Assembly: GCA_020746105.1 (NCBI GenBank)
Contig: CM036619.1
Span: 54,172,635 to 54,236,634 of the forward strand
Direction: 5' to 3'
DNA: 64,000 nucleotides
From: Trogon surrucura
Lineage: Eukaryota > Chordata > Aves > Trogoniformes > Trogonidae
Part shown: positions 51,869-64,000 of the stretch, in pieces
Position numbering within the stretch: the first letter of the stretch is position 1
How the letters are laid out: every line of letters begins with the position of its first letter
Position numbers and translations under genes: made by a program
Notes under the pieces: generated by a model
Databases searched by the model: none
What the model was told of the DNA's origin: nothing
The model's input: only the letters and a program-made list of their open reading frames with translations

Positions 51869-54800
51869 CTAAAAGAACAAAATACAACAGAAGCTGTAAG
51901 ATATTCAAGTTAAGAGAGGAAACAGCATGTGAACATTTAGCATTCATCGTTTTGTATTGTAAAAATAACTAGAACAAACATTTTCTGATTCTTTTTATTG
52001 CTTAATCTTTCCCATGTCTAACATATCAATAGGGGATACCTAAACAATAGACAAGAAAAATTATCTTGTTCCACCAGCTGGAAAATAGATGCAAGAAATT
52101 TTTCTGGTACAAAATTCGCTACTGTTCACGAAGCCACAGCAAGGTAAGTATCACCAGCTATTCTCTAAAACCTCAGTACTGAAAACATTCAGGGACAGGA
52201 GCCTCTCAGGTGGGCTTAACTGCTCACCTGCATGTTTTCCGGGCCAAATAAATACATTAAAACAGACCACATCCATAATGGAAATCTTTCTAGGCTACTC
52301 TCGGGCCAAAGTGTGGTGCAATTAATGGGAAACTTTTCACTGTCTTCAACGCACATCTGCTTGTAATTCAAGTGCAGTTTTACTTGACCTCCATGTTGTC
52401 TGCCTTGACTGTAAGCATCTCAAGACGGTACCAAAACATTGTTTCTGTAAATTCTTTTCAAACTAGGGATAAACCAGTAACACATTACACTAACTTCGTT
52501 CAAAATGCAGCCAAATCAACTGTTCAATAACCTACATATTTGAGTTTGTTGCATTTGCTGTTTACTCATTCCTATTCCCCCAAAAAATGTTATTCTGACA
52601 ACACATGGCTTGCCTTAATTTTCCTTAAATTTTCAGAGTCCTAAGCAGTGTTTAAATATCCCTACCTATTTTTGCCACCATCAGAGGAACTGGTATGGCC
52701 AAAACTTGCACACTGCTGTAACAGTGTAGGGGATTTCAGCACTTAATATTTGATTGCAGTTATCCGGCCCTGAAGTGATTCAAAGTGTTACAGACTATTG
52801 ATTTCAGCAAGTTGAAAATGGAAATCTTCATCACAAGTGATATAATAACCATGCTGTACGAGGCCAGATGGCCTCCCTTCATCTCTTACCCCTAGCAAAA
52901 GTCTGGATGCAACTGTAACTGCAACCTCTGAGCTACTAATGCGTAAATTATAGAGTTTCAGAGGCGGCAAAACATTCTCACAGTGCTGTCTCAGCTCTTG
53001 ACAGGCAGAGGACTCCTTAGAGGATGCCCTCTTACACTGTATGCAACCGAAATAGGAGTCATTCAGCTACTTTATTCCTTTCTGGCATGGTTAATACTTT
53101 TGGAAATGTCACCCCTGAGATCTTTCTTAGAGTATGGACAGACATGCATAGCAAACAATTTTTCACTATGTTCCTCCAGTGTTCTCTCAGGAAAAGTGCA
53201 TGTTTTAACAAGTTGTAGCCATTATATCTACTGGCAACAATGAAGTTTTGTAGAATACCATTAGGTTAATGTCAGTCTGGAAACGCATGCTCTGCATTTC
53301 TTCAGAACATATTTTATATGTTCTTCTGAACCTGTGGTAAGCTAAAGAGTTTTTTGTTTTCCTATATGCTTCAAAGCTAGTGTGGATGTCCTGCATTTCA
53401 CTTCCAACTGCAATGCAGAAAATGTTCATTCTTAGGAGACCCTGAATTCCAGAAAAAGAACTTTCAAAATACCACAAAGGACACTTAAAATACTGCAATT
53501 GTATGAGCTCCCAGCTTACCTGAAGAGGAGAAAGGCCAAAGGTACTTTTATAATCACAAAAATAATACATTCAGAGAGCTGGACTAGTCAGTTTTAGTTT
53601 TGTGACAATCCTTAGCACGTCTCAGGAGCATTTTACATCCCTATCAACATTTTTAAAAATGTGATCTATTAGACTGTGTAATAGAGAAACATCAGAAGGG
53701 ATGTAGTAGCAGATACATTACTCAGATCATTGAAAATGTGCCTCAATCAAGAATATTCCATCAGGAAGAATACCACTGAAGGATATAGTGATCAAAGTAA
53801 AATACTCCCATCTCTGGTATCTAAAAATATCTTTCACACTTGAAAGCTTGTGAAAACAAGGCTTTAGCCAGTTAATTTTTATGTAAATCCATTTACAATC
53901 ATGTAACAGTCCTCAAGATGACTGATAAATTATGTTAGGGCTAACAATAGACTAGTGTTCTATATAAGATAAAAATAGTAAAAACTTGCCCCAAAGATAT
54001 GAGCAAGATACAGAGAAGTTCAGAAAAGTGGGACATGCCCAGAACCAGTGATTTATTTTCATTTTTTCACTATCTGAATGGCTATGATTTTTCATTTTTG
54101 TGTACCATGGAAAAAGACTATACACAGACAAGAACTGAAAGAACAGATAATTTAGAGAATAGTAAAGTCGTGACAGGCATAGGGGATGTCATGGAATTAT
54201 TAAGACTACATAGTCTTAATATATTGATAGAGCAGAATGGCTGGGATGAGCAGTTTGATTTGATTTGTAGACTGGGACAGAATAGCGTGGAACATCTTGA
54301 AGATTAAGATGAGCTTAAAAGATATAAGTATAGTTTGACCAATGAGAGTAGTCGTGTTATCAGCTGTGTTTCGGGTAGACTGGTAATGGGGATTCTAAGG
54401 AGGATGTGCAAGAAGTCTTAAAAAGTGAAAAAGCTTATGAAAAGTGACGTTAGCCTGTAGAAAGAGAAAGGGACAGGGTTTCCATAAATTGTGGAGGAAG
54501 ATTGGCTAGGCACTGCTATAGATTGCAAGTAGGATGGTAGAAATGTTTAAGAGAAAAGATAACATTTAGTTCTACACCCATTTTGAGTCTGAGCTGTCAA
54601 TGAATCTTCCATGAGGAAGTACTGGATAAAACCCCCAGAAAATAGATAGGAAGATCTGCCCAAAGAGGACTGAGATGAACAGATACAGAAAATAACAGAA
54701 AATACGCTTGTGAAAGCAAAAGATCACAGAGTTACAAATAAAGGAGGATAAAGCTTTGCAGGAGTAGCAGATTTAAAAAAAGGAGGAAAAAAAAGAACAA

Positions 54801-55091
54801 AGACCAGAGTGACAGAAAAAACAAATCAAAACCAAAAAGGAACAACCAAATTGAGTAACAGAAAGGAGTGATGGCAAAGGTTCCAAAACATGGCACAAAT
54901 TGCAATTCAGAATAAAAACTGTTTATTCCCAACTCTTAGACTGGTCTGTGCATTAGGAGAGGGTTTTTTTTTCTCCTGCAACAGCACTGAAAACATTTAT
55001 TTTTTCATGTGTCAATTGTGATAAAAAACCATGAGTCTTCACTAGAATATAGCTTTGTTTTACCTTAACTATATTACTGCAACCACAGTAA

Positions 55092-55177
55092 TGAAAGTGT
55101 AATGAATTAGAGAAAACTCAAGAATGTACCATATTGAAAGTGTAATGAATTAGAAAAAAATCAAGAATGTACCATAG
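55092..55177. repeat. 43-bp tandem duplication
   Basis: Two head-to-tail copies (55092-55134 and 55135-55177), each starting tgaaagtgtaatgaattaga, differ at only three positions. The copies do not match any repeat family I recognise. Confidence 0.92.
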
Positions 55178-58100
55178 TGTACCTTCCCGGAAGGGAATAA
55201 TTATAATATGCTCTGCACTGAAGAAAGGAGTGGTACTTTTCTTAAATATTTAGTGGACAATTTTTCTGCATAGAAAGAATTGAACACAATTCCTAAATTA
55301 CTCTCACACCTCAATCCCACTTTAATATGTTAACATGTCAATATACATCTAGAAAAAAAGCCAACCCTACAGCCTCTGATTCCATCAGTGTTTTTTAAAA
55401 AATATGCATTATTTTCCATAATTGTGTTGGCTAAACCTATCAATACTATCAATCGATGTTTAGTGCAATTAACAGCTGGAGACAGGGCTACTTGATCATA
55501 CCTTGACTACCTGAGAAGAAGCCAATTAAGATTCTTATTGTATTGTTGTTTTTTGGCCAAACTAGGAACATTTAATTACTCATGAAATAAGGCAAGATAA
55601 TTGATGAACATAATGCATATTAATAAACAGTGGAAATAACAATTCTATGAACAACAGACCAAACCAACTTGATGGCATAGGAATAAATGTGATATTAAAT
55701 AGATACAGCATTGTCAGGCTGAAGAATGCTTATTACTTTCAACATTCATGTTACATTTGCTTTTGTTTTCTTGAAGATGCCCTGGGTAAGGATACAGATA
55801 TATTCATCCTTGCTGCTATCATGGTGTCCCTAGCGCACAACAGTTTGTTGGAATAATTTAATGGCTAGAAAAATGCATAATTAATTTATATGTAGTTGAA
55901 GTGAATATACAAAACCTGAATGCATAAATTACCTACACTTTTAAAAATTTAACTATATTGTCTACTCTTGTGTTCCAAATTTATTCATAAAACATGTCTT
56001 CAGGAATTATATTCTTTTCACATGTGAAAACTTCGTTCTTATAAAGGATATGCCACACAGCCCCTCCAGTTTTCTCTCACGAGATCAGAATTACATTTCT
56101 TAAATTTTTACAGGAAGCTGTGGAAAAAAAACAGGTGACAAATGCTTTCACTAAAATAATGTATACATAAGTATACAGAGAGTAAGTAGACAATACAGGA
56201 GAATGTAGTAGGTAGTACAAAATGGATAATTAATAACTCAAAATACTAATATAATAAAAATGGTTTATAGCCATTAGTGACTCACAAACCATTACTGAAT
56301 TGTGTTTTACAGAATCAATATGAAGAGTCAATGTTCATTATTTTTTTTCTTTTTTTCATTAAACTGATTATATTGTAGCAGCTCAAGATCCAGAGTAGGG
56401 CAAACTGCCATATGCAGAAGATAATTCATAATGTAAAGTGTAAGGTCAATAACTGCTAAGGTAACTGATAGAATGGCACGCTTGGTGAACATGGTTCTTC
56501 TAAGACACTATTCAGTGAGTTAGAGGATGCTTCTGAATCCTCAGTTTTGTGCTAGGTCCAGGTATTCAAGGGCTGGTGCACACGTGGAAGGCAATGTAAA
56601 CACATAAGGTCACGTATGTACAGCTCTAAGTCAGGAAGGCATTTAATCACGTACACAAATTGAAACACACACTTAGACCATATTGGTACTTACACCTCAG
56701 GTCACAGCAGTCTTTTTAAAGAAATGCTGTGTTACTGTTTGAAATGACAGGACATAAATTATGCTGTTTAGCAGTATTATTTGTCATTGTGCTTCTATTT
56801 TGTATTCTATGGTAAACAAAGAGAGGTTCTCATTTCCATATTGAACACCAAAAGAGTCTCAGCATTTACTTATTTATTTACTCACACACTAAAGACTGTT
56901 CCCAGGGAAATTCCTTTCCCTCATTCTCAAACTTTTACAAACATATGGGAGATACGTTTACACTGAGAATCAAACTTCCACACACTCCTCATGCAGCACA
57001 TCGCTTTATCCCAAAGGTCTTGATATTTTGCAGCCATTCTGTGTAGCCTTTCTGTTATATCACATTAATGAATATCTAGACATCAATAAAAGGATACATA
57101 TTCTAGAACGCATCTATCCACATATTTTATTAAATGTGTTCATAAGAAAATGACTTCTCAAATTATTTTCCTAATCCATTTTGGCATGCCATATGAAGGA
57201 TACTGTGCCTTGGATAAAACTCTCAGGAGAATGTTTGGCTTTTGCTTCCATGTCAGCAATCACACCAGGCAAGAGATACTTACAGTATAATTCAATCTTG
57301 AACAGTGGACAGGGAGTCATAAAGAGAAATGTTTTGGCCGGTAACAGAAACTTATTCCAAGTTCATGGGTAGATCAGTAAGTGGGAGTAACTGGGGGAAA
57401 AAATGTAATTAAACTCTAGCTGATCTGTGAGTAGTCCCTTGTGAAGGGTATGCATACAGAAAAAACAAGAAGACAGACATGCCACTGATGTCATAAAAAT
57501 GGATGCTTGGTGGTTTTTGTTGTGTGTTTTTTTTTTTTCTTCCCCGTCTGCATCCAACAATCTTTAGTTTGTGTACACTCGTGACGACAAGTTTCACATT
57601 TACATTTGATGACTGTTTTCATCCACGTGCTTTTGGTGAGCAACTGTGACGGTCAGTACCAGGGTAGTATGTACACTGAAGGTTTGGGTTTGGATTTCAT
57701 CTTTGTGAGTAATAGCAAGCTGATTCTTCACTAGGAGTGTCACTAAAACTGTACTCACTAAAGGAACCTAACACACAATTAATCTCTGAGTCATATCTAA
57801 ATACATTACAAAGTCTGCAAGAATTCTAGCAGTAATATGTCAGCAAAATTTTGACACAGTCTGATTTTTTTCAATCCTGTTAAGAGTGTGACTGGCAATA
57901 GGCAGGATCACATGCAAAAATCTTGCATCTACAAATAGAAATACTAAACTGTGATCATCTGCTCTTCCACTCTCCTCATTTGCACACACAATTAACAGTC
58001 AACTTTTACAAAATTCTGATCAGCTGCAGTGAGTAATACTACACCATGTAATTAGGCTGTTCATGCCTTTTCTGAAGCACAGGACACAGAGTCTCTTTGA

Positions 58101-58943
58101 CACGGTAAGGTACCGCACATTGGTTGGAAATCCTGTTGTGAATTCCACTGCAAATTCAGAACTGCCAATCAATGTTCTCCCAGAAAGAAAATCACCAGGA
58201 GATTATGTCTGTATAACACACATGTAAGATATTAAACTGAATCACTTGATAAATGTCATATAGGCAGTATTGAAGCACATAATGCATATATAAATTTAGA
58301 TGTTTCATTTTATCTTTCTCAGTCTGTAGGATCATGAACTTTATCACCTTATGTACATTATTTTTTTTAGCACTACTTACAATGAGTTTCCAGAATGCTA
58401 TTTGGGCTGGGCAAACAACAAAAGGGGATAAAAAGGAAGACACTCCAAAATTTAGAATGAGGTTAACACATACTTACCTAGGTTGCTCTCTTCTGGATAC
58501 TATACTGTCACACCTACATTTATGACTCTAGAAATCTTTTACTTGCGTTCCTCACAGAAGATTTTGTAAAATGAAAGATTATGCTTTCTAGTAATCAAAG
58601 ATAATCAGCAAGATTTAGACTTCTTGTATTATTTCAGGATTACAAAAGGAAGCAAGTGCGAGGCATAGGCCACATGTTCCTGGAGAACTGACATCTCATA
58701 AAAACAGAGGGGCTATCACAGTGGCATAAAGCTTACATCATTCAGTGACTAATACACATATAGAGATTTCAGGTATGTGTATAGGTGCCTGAAAGTTAGT
58801 CAATTATGAACGTCAAAGTCTTATTTTTCTATTAGGAACTTCATGATCAGCAGAAAAAACCTACATTCAACGTATGCAATGTATTTTTCTTGTGAAAGTC
58901 AAGTAAATGCATGCTCTGCAGTATGATCTCATAGTGAAAACAG

Positions 58944-59135
58944 TCACAGAATCACAGAATCATAGAATCACAAAATGTCAGGGGTTGGAAGGGACCTCAA
59001 AAGATCATCTAGTCCAGCCCCCCTGTCAGAGCAGGATCACCTACAGTAGACTGCACAGGAACGTGTCCAGGTGGGTTTTGAATGCCTCTAGAGAAGGAGA
59101 CTCCATAACATCCCTGGGCAGCCTGTGCCAGTCAG
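58944..59135 (-). mobile_element. CR1 3' fragment, about 190 bases
   Basis: The plus strand has tcacagaatcacagaatcat and ggttggaagggacctcaaaa, then ctgtcagagcaggatcacct and the start of the C-terminal coding region up to cctgggcagcctgtgccagt. It is 5'-truncated near 59135. Confidence 0.9.
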
Positions 59136-61410
59136 CCTTATACTAAAAGGAGCACTTGATCCGCATTGCAAGGACACTAATGTGACCAAGCAAAGGTGTC
59201 ACTATAGAGTCTAGTGACTGACTGACAGTGATCTAAAGGAAACTGCTAATCTAAGTCAGACCTTGCATCAACTTTACTCAGTCCTCGGCTGCATGGCTTA
59301 CTAACTCATTTTCTACCATTTCTTTAAGTATTCTGCAGTTCTGAAGCATGGCACTTTTGCAACAGGAATCACAGTTAAATTATTGCCTGAGCTACAGTTT
59401 TTCATGATCTCAAGGGCTTTTCAACACATATCTTGAAGTAATAATATTCACTGTCAAGCCAGGCAACTGGCTTTTCTTAGTCCTATGTGCTACAGTCCGC
59501 TCAAGGTACACAGACTAGAGAATCCATAAGTTTATTTCTATGATGGCAGCGACAGTGTGATTATGTGACTTTGCTGGTCTTGATCAGCAGTTCTCATGAC
59601 TCAACTAGATCTAAGCTTTTTACTCCTTACTATTTAGTAATTCAGCTAAACATTATGTTAAATATTTCTTTCTCCACCAAAAAAAAAAAATCACCCAACT
59701 CAACTTAATGAAACACAGTTTTATGAGACTTTCCACAGGTCCAGTCTAACTCACAGACCCTGTCCTCATTTAGCATAAACAGAGATTAGTTTCCTTGGAA
59801 AACATTCTTCCAAGTACACTATGATCTTTCAAGTCCAAGCAAAAGTGAATGCTACAAAAAACCACAAGCATCAGAGCCTCTATGTTTGCAAATGGTCTCC
59901 CATCTTGGCTTTCAATTGGTGGCTCTAATTTGAATAGTGTCACTCCTGAAAATCTGTTGTAAGCCCCAGAAACTAATGAAAATGGAGAAAGAAATTTACA
60001 AGTGTCTTAAACGAGAAACTTCATGGAAACCCTGCAGGTGCTCTGTGAAGACCAAGGGTGTAAGAGTCGTGAAGATATTAGTTTTAACAGAATGACACTA
60101 CAGGGCTTATTGACCTTCCCAGCTGGACAGTCCATAAGCTACCCTGACTAGGCCACAAGAAAGAAAAAAACCTGCAAAGTCTCAGTAAAAATGTACCATA
60201 TCATAACTACTAGTAAGAATTCTTGGAAAATCCACTTCATAGTCATACTGATATTATGGAATTTTGTAGCAACAAACGTGACCACTATGATCACCCTGTC
60301 TGGTTATGGACATGTTCCAAGTCCTGTGTGCCCAAGCCAGGTTTCTCCAATGAGGCAGCATGAAAAGAGATGAGGAAGACAGTGGCCAGAATGTTCTGCT
60401 CATAGCCAAGGCCAATGAACTTCCACCTGACTCTCGATAGAAATCAAAGCCCTCTCTGATGGCATGAGACGAAAAAATCTCAGCAAGATCATGGGGTTGG
60501 AAGAAAACCTTCATGCTTAGACCAAAACTTATTTCCCTCATGTTCCTTCAAGCACAATCTAAAAGTAAAAAACCAGCAAATGTAAGCTCAGTTTAACATT
60601 GTATATGAAACATCTGATTAAAAGGCAGAGAATAAGAGGACTATTGTAACTGTTCCCTAAAACAGAGGTGCAACATAGAACTTTTGACTTTTAAAAAAAA
60701 CAAATAAAAACTGAACCACATCCTCATATACACTGTTGTGTAAAAAACTTTAACCACCTTATCTTTGATGGCTATAGTAAACTGACCAATATTTACTGTC
60801 ATGCAGCAAACAGAATGAAAATAATTCCTGGTTTTATAATAATGTTAAGAAATTGAGCCAGGTTTGGTGAAAGTCTTGAGTGAATTGTTCAAATCAACTT
60901 GTCTTATTTCACCTCTACTGGCATAAAAAATAATAAGCAACAGAAAAACCTTTTCAGAGGAAAACATTTACTACAAATATTTTTCATGCAGCTCTAGTTA
61001 CAAAGAAATTGAAATGACAACCATTTTGAAAGCAGACTATTTTTCACAGAATCCTGTGAAAAATGTCTGTGAGCTATGGCAAACTGGAAAATAAATTTTA
61101 ATTTATGGAGAATGCCTAAAAAAATGACTGGTACTTTCAAAAAGCTACTTAAGTTTATCAAAGTAAGTGCAGAAGACAAAGTGTGTATGGGCAGAATGCT
61201 CTTCCCACAGCAGGGCCCAGGACAGTGGCTGCATTCCCTCCGGGAAGGTGTTCTGCCCTCAGGCAGAGGACACAACATCTCAGCGTCTGCTTTGAGGCTT
61301 CATTCAGTTCTGCCTAAACCACAGTATGACTAGCTACACTTAACCTGTAAATTTACAACAGTACTAATTTAAAAGCTTTTACAAAAAAAAACCTAACTAA
61401 CTTTGATTTT

Positions 61411-61448
61411 ATTTCAATATGATTTTGTTATTTCAATTTGATTTTGAG
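61411..61448. repeat. 19-bp direct repeat at a CR1 5' junction
   Basis: atttcaatatgattttgtt (61411-61429) is followed directly by atttcaatttgattttgag (61430-61448), which runs into the 5' end of the CR1 copy at about 61446. Confidence 0.7.
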
Positions 61449-61808
61449 AAGAGGAGGCTGAGGGGTGACTTCATAAATGTTTATAAATATGTCAATGGGG
61501 AGTGTCAGGAGGATGGAGTCAGGCTCTTTTCAGTAACATCCAATGACAGGACAAGGGGCAATGGGTACAAGCTGGAACATAAGAGGTTCCACAAATATAC
61601 TAGAAAAAAACTTCTTCACAGTGAGGGTGACAGAGCACTGGCACAGGCTGCCCAGGGAGGTTGTGGAGTCTCCTTCTCTGGAGACATTCAAAACCCGCCT
61701 GGATGCGTTCCTGTGTGACCTACTGTAGGTGATCCTGCTCTGGCAGGGGGGCTGGACTAGATGATCTTTTGAGGTCCCTTCCAACCCCTGACATTCTGTG
61801 ATTCTGTG
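61446..61808 (+). mobile_element. CR1 3' fragment
   Basis: The copy starts at gagaagaggaggctgagggg in the RRLRGD region and continues through a [12 protein letters not shown] segment and [20 protein letters not shown] to tail attctgtgattctgtg. A one-base length change within the run of A near 61605 shifts the frame between the two halves. The tail abuts an AAAAC simple repeat (61809-61827). Confidence 0.93.
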
Positions 61809-63131
61809 AAAACAAAACAAAACAAAGAATATCTGAGATTTTTCTGCTATTATTGATACACATGTGATTTGTTTCCACTGTGCTCATGCTGCCTTTTTTT
61901 TTTCTGTGCATTTTTCAGTAAATAGATTCAATGGTCTGCACATAGCTAGAAACAAGCAAATTTAAAGATTAAAAATACTTTTGCAAAGTTTATCTTGAAC
62001 TTTGTTTGTGTATGTTAAGCTATGCAGACAAATGGCACATGACAAGAATCTGATTGCAGGAATTACGCTTATCCAATTAAGAATCAGAAAATAGTTCTAT
62101 TAATATCCAAGTAAAATAAAAATTAATTACTGAATACAGAACACTTCTGATGAATCCCTGAAAACGCACTAAAAATCATTCATAGAAATAAACTTTTCAG
62201 AACAGTGAATATGCCTTAAATATTTCAGAAACGGCTTTCAGAATAGCTTTTAAATCAGAAAGAGGCAAAACTAACAAAAAATTATTTGTTGAAATTACTC
62301 ATTATGAAAAACAGTATGATATTGGACAGCTGAAAAAGGAATAAACATGCTGATAGCTTGAATTGCACAGGTCAGCTTTGTAACGTCACAGAATTAAACT
62401 GTGATTTGTACTTGACTGACTGATATTTACTTCCACAGTTTGTGACCAATCTTTTGTCAATTTAGTGAGGTCACACAGAACTCACTCTGAGGTTTTGACA
62501 TTGGGAGGAATATGACGGGGTGCCTCATGTTGGGTGCCATCTAAAAATGCTTGTGCTTTGTGCAAAACTGTAAAGACAATTTCTTCTTCACAGTATGCAC
62601 TCATTACAGAAGCTCATCACAACTCACTGGGCTGAGATACACAAAATACTAAGCATCTTACTGTTGAAGGATGTCTGACTCCATCAGCACATTAGGCATT
62701 TACATGCACATTTCACTCTTGGGGTCTCACAGGGAATACCAAAGCACCAGACTCTGTTAATTCATATTAGCCTTGACAGAATGTCACACATTGCAGACAT
62801 CAAACACAATAATAAAGAACAAAATTAAAACTTTGTATATAGAGAGAGAATCAAGAAGTCAAAATCAAATAAAAAAATATAGTAAAGAATATTTCCATTT
62901 CATTTGAACTTTGCTGTATTAAGGAGTATTCACTGAAACAGGAAAACCAAAGTAAGGACAGGAAAGAGTGGAAGAGAAAGCACTAAATGATAAGACGGAA
63001 GCAGAAGCAGGGGCTTACCTTTCTTTTTCATGTGCTACTATTTCTAGCAATGCTCCAGTTGATATAACTTCATAGATCTCAATGGAATTATGTCTGAGAC
63101 CAGCATGCACATCACGACCACAAAAACATTA

Positions 63132-63344
63132 CAAAAAGCTTTTTCACTGTGAGGGTGACAGAGCACTGGCACAGGCTGCCCAGGGAGGTTGTGGAGTCTC
63201 CTTCTCTGGAGACATTCAAAACCCGCCTGGATGCGTTCCTGTGTGACCTACTGTAGGTGATCCTGCTCTGGCAGGGGGTTGGACTAGATGATCTTTTGAG
63301 GTCCCTTCCAACCCCTAATGTTCCGTGATACTGTGATTCTGTGA
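63132..63344 (+). mobile_element. CR1 3' fragment, about 210 bases
   Basis: The copy starts near the KNFFT region (agctttttcactgtgagggt) and ends with attctgtg after ggttggactagatgatcttt. Over most of its length it is nearly identical to the copy at 61446-61808 but has a different 5' truncation point. Confidence 0.92.
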
Positions 63345-64000
63345 AAGTGAATGGAATAAACTTAATCTCCGCTTTTAATACTCGCTAGTTTAAAGTAATA
63401 ACAAAGAATAAGTATTTTCCATAATATTTAGTAGGTACAGTTTCAAAACCACTAATGATACACTTTAGAAGAGAACGGTATCAGTAATTCATCGTTTCAT
63501 CACCTAGAACTACCATAAATAAAATACACTTCAAGGAGCTCCCAGAATTTGTTTTATAATTAATGGCAAACAATGAAGTGTACATATATGGGAATAAGGT
63601 ACACTTTAAAGCAAAATGCTTTATTTCTAGGTTCTACTGCAAAGCATCTTGTCATGAGTTGTCAGAATAATATGTAATTGTGCATTAAGTATTTTCACAG
63701 GATTGAAAAAACTTCAGGAAAATACTTCTTTAAAAAAAAAACACCATAAGCAGACTACTATATAAATAAAACTCGCAATACATGCAGAATATCCTGATAA
63801 TTCTTTGTTTCCTCCTAATTTAATTAATTTCAGGGTGAAGGGTGAACAGATTCACACCCTCTATAATTTGTGTACTAGAAAGCCATACTCCCTTAAACCT
63901 GAATGAAAAGTACACAGTCTTTTCACTTTATTACATCTTAGCTATTCAACCGAAAACTCATCTTTACTTTCAAAACATGAGGTTCATCATATGTTAAATG

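Larger units (their letters stand above)
51869..64000 (-). other. DLGAP1 intron, partial, 5' of the first coding exon
   Basis: The 12.1 kb upstream of the acceptor at 51869 contains three CR1 fragments (58.9-59.1, 61.4-61.8, 63.1-63.3 kb), a 43-bp tandem duplication (55.1 kb) and a purine-rich stretch (54.3-54.9 kb). I see no promoter, CpG island or non-coding first exon, so the transcription start should lie beyond 64000. Confidence 0.7.

Noticed and set aside
54001..54307. 102-codon plus-strand open frame
   Set aside because: No recognisable motif or splice structure; consistent with chance in a purine-rich segment.
1..64000. Endogenous retrovirus, CRISPR, phage or other compact defence system
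   Set aside because: No LTR pairs, primer-binding site, gag/pol motifs other than CR1 reverse transcriptase, regularly spaced repeats or clustered prokaryote-like genes were seen.

Overview
This is a vertebrate, almost certainly avian, window that is mostly intron. The bird signal is the large number of CR1 non-LTR retrotransposon copies with octamer tails of the ATTCTGTG/ATTCTATG type. One short element pairs a tRNA-Ile-like segment with a CR1 tail, an architecture known from songbird SINEs, so a passerine is the best guess (inference). No bacterial-style operons, CRISPR arrays, phage or other compact systems are present.

The only gene I can support is DLGAP1 (SAPAP1/GKAP), a postsynaptic-density scaffold, read on the minus strand from high to low coordinates. 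Four consecutive coding exons are present, with matching phases and canonical splice sites: 51868-50847 (5' UTR plus codons 1-318), 33347-33133, 4064-3887 and 1061-821. Together they encode about the first 529 residues, including all five 14-residue GKAP repeats that bind the guanylate-kinase domain of PSD-95-type proteins. The 5'-most untranslated exons and promoter lie beyond 64000. The C-terminal half (remaining proline-rich region, GKAP homology domain, Shank-binding tail) lies beyond position 1.

Layout: 1-820 intron; 821-1061 exon; 1062-3886 short intron with one CR1; 3887-4064 exon; 4065-33132 a 29 kb intron with many CR1 pieces, a nested CR1 pair, the tRNA-Ile/CR1 SINE, an MIR-like relic and a TATC microsatellite; 33133-33347 exon; 33348-50846 a 17.5 kb intron holding a 2.4 kb CR1 with an almost open reverse-transcriptase frame; 50847-51868 first coding exon with a short upstream ORF that overlaps the start codon; 51869-64000 5' intron with three more CR1 copies, a 43-bp tandem duplication and a purine-rich tract.

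I found no convincing evidence for a new biological system. The items most worth checking are the upstream ORF at the DLGAP1 start codon, the tRNA-Ile/CR1 SINE, the nested CR1 insertion and the nearly open CR1 reverse transcriptase. Comparisons with known proteins and repeats are from memory; no alignment or database search was run.
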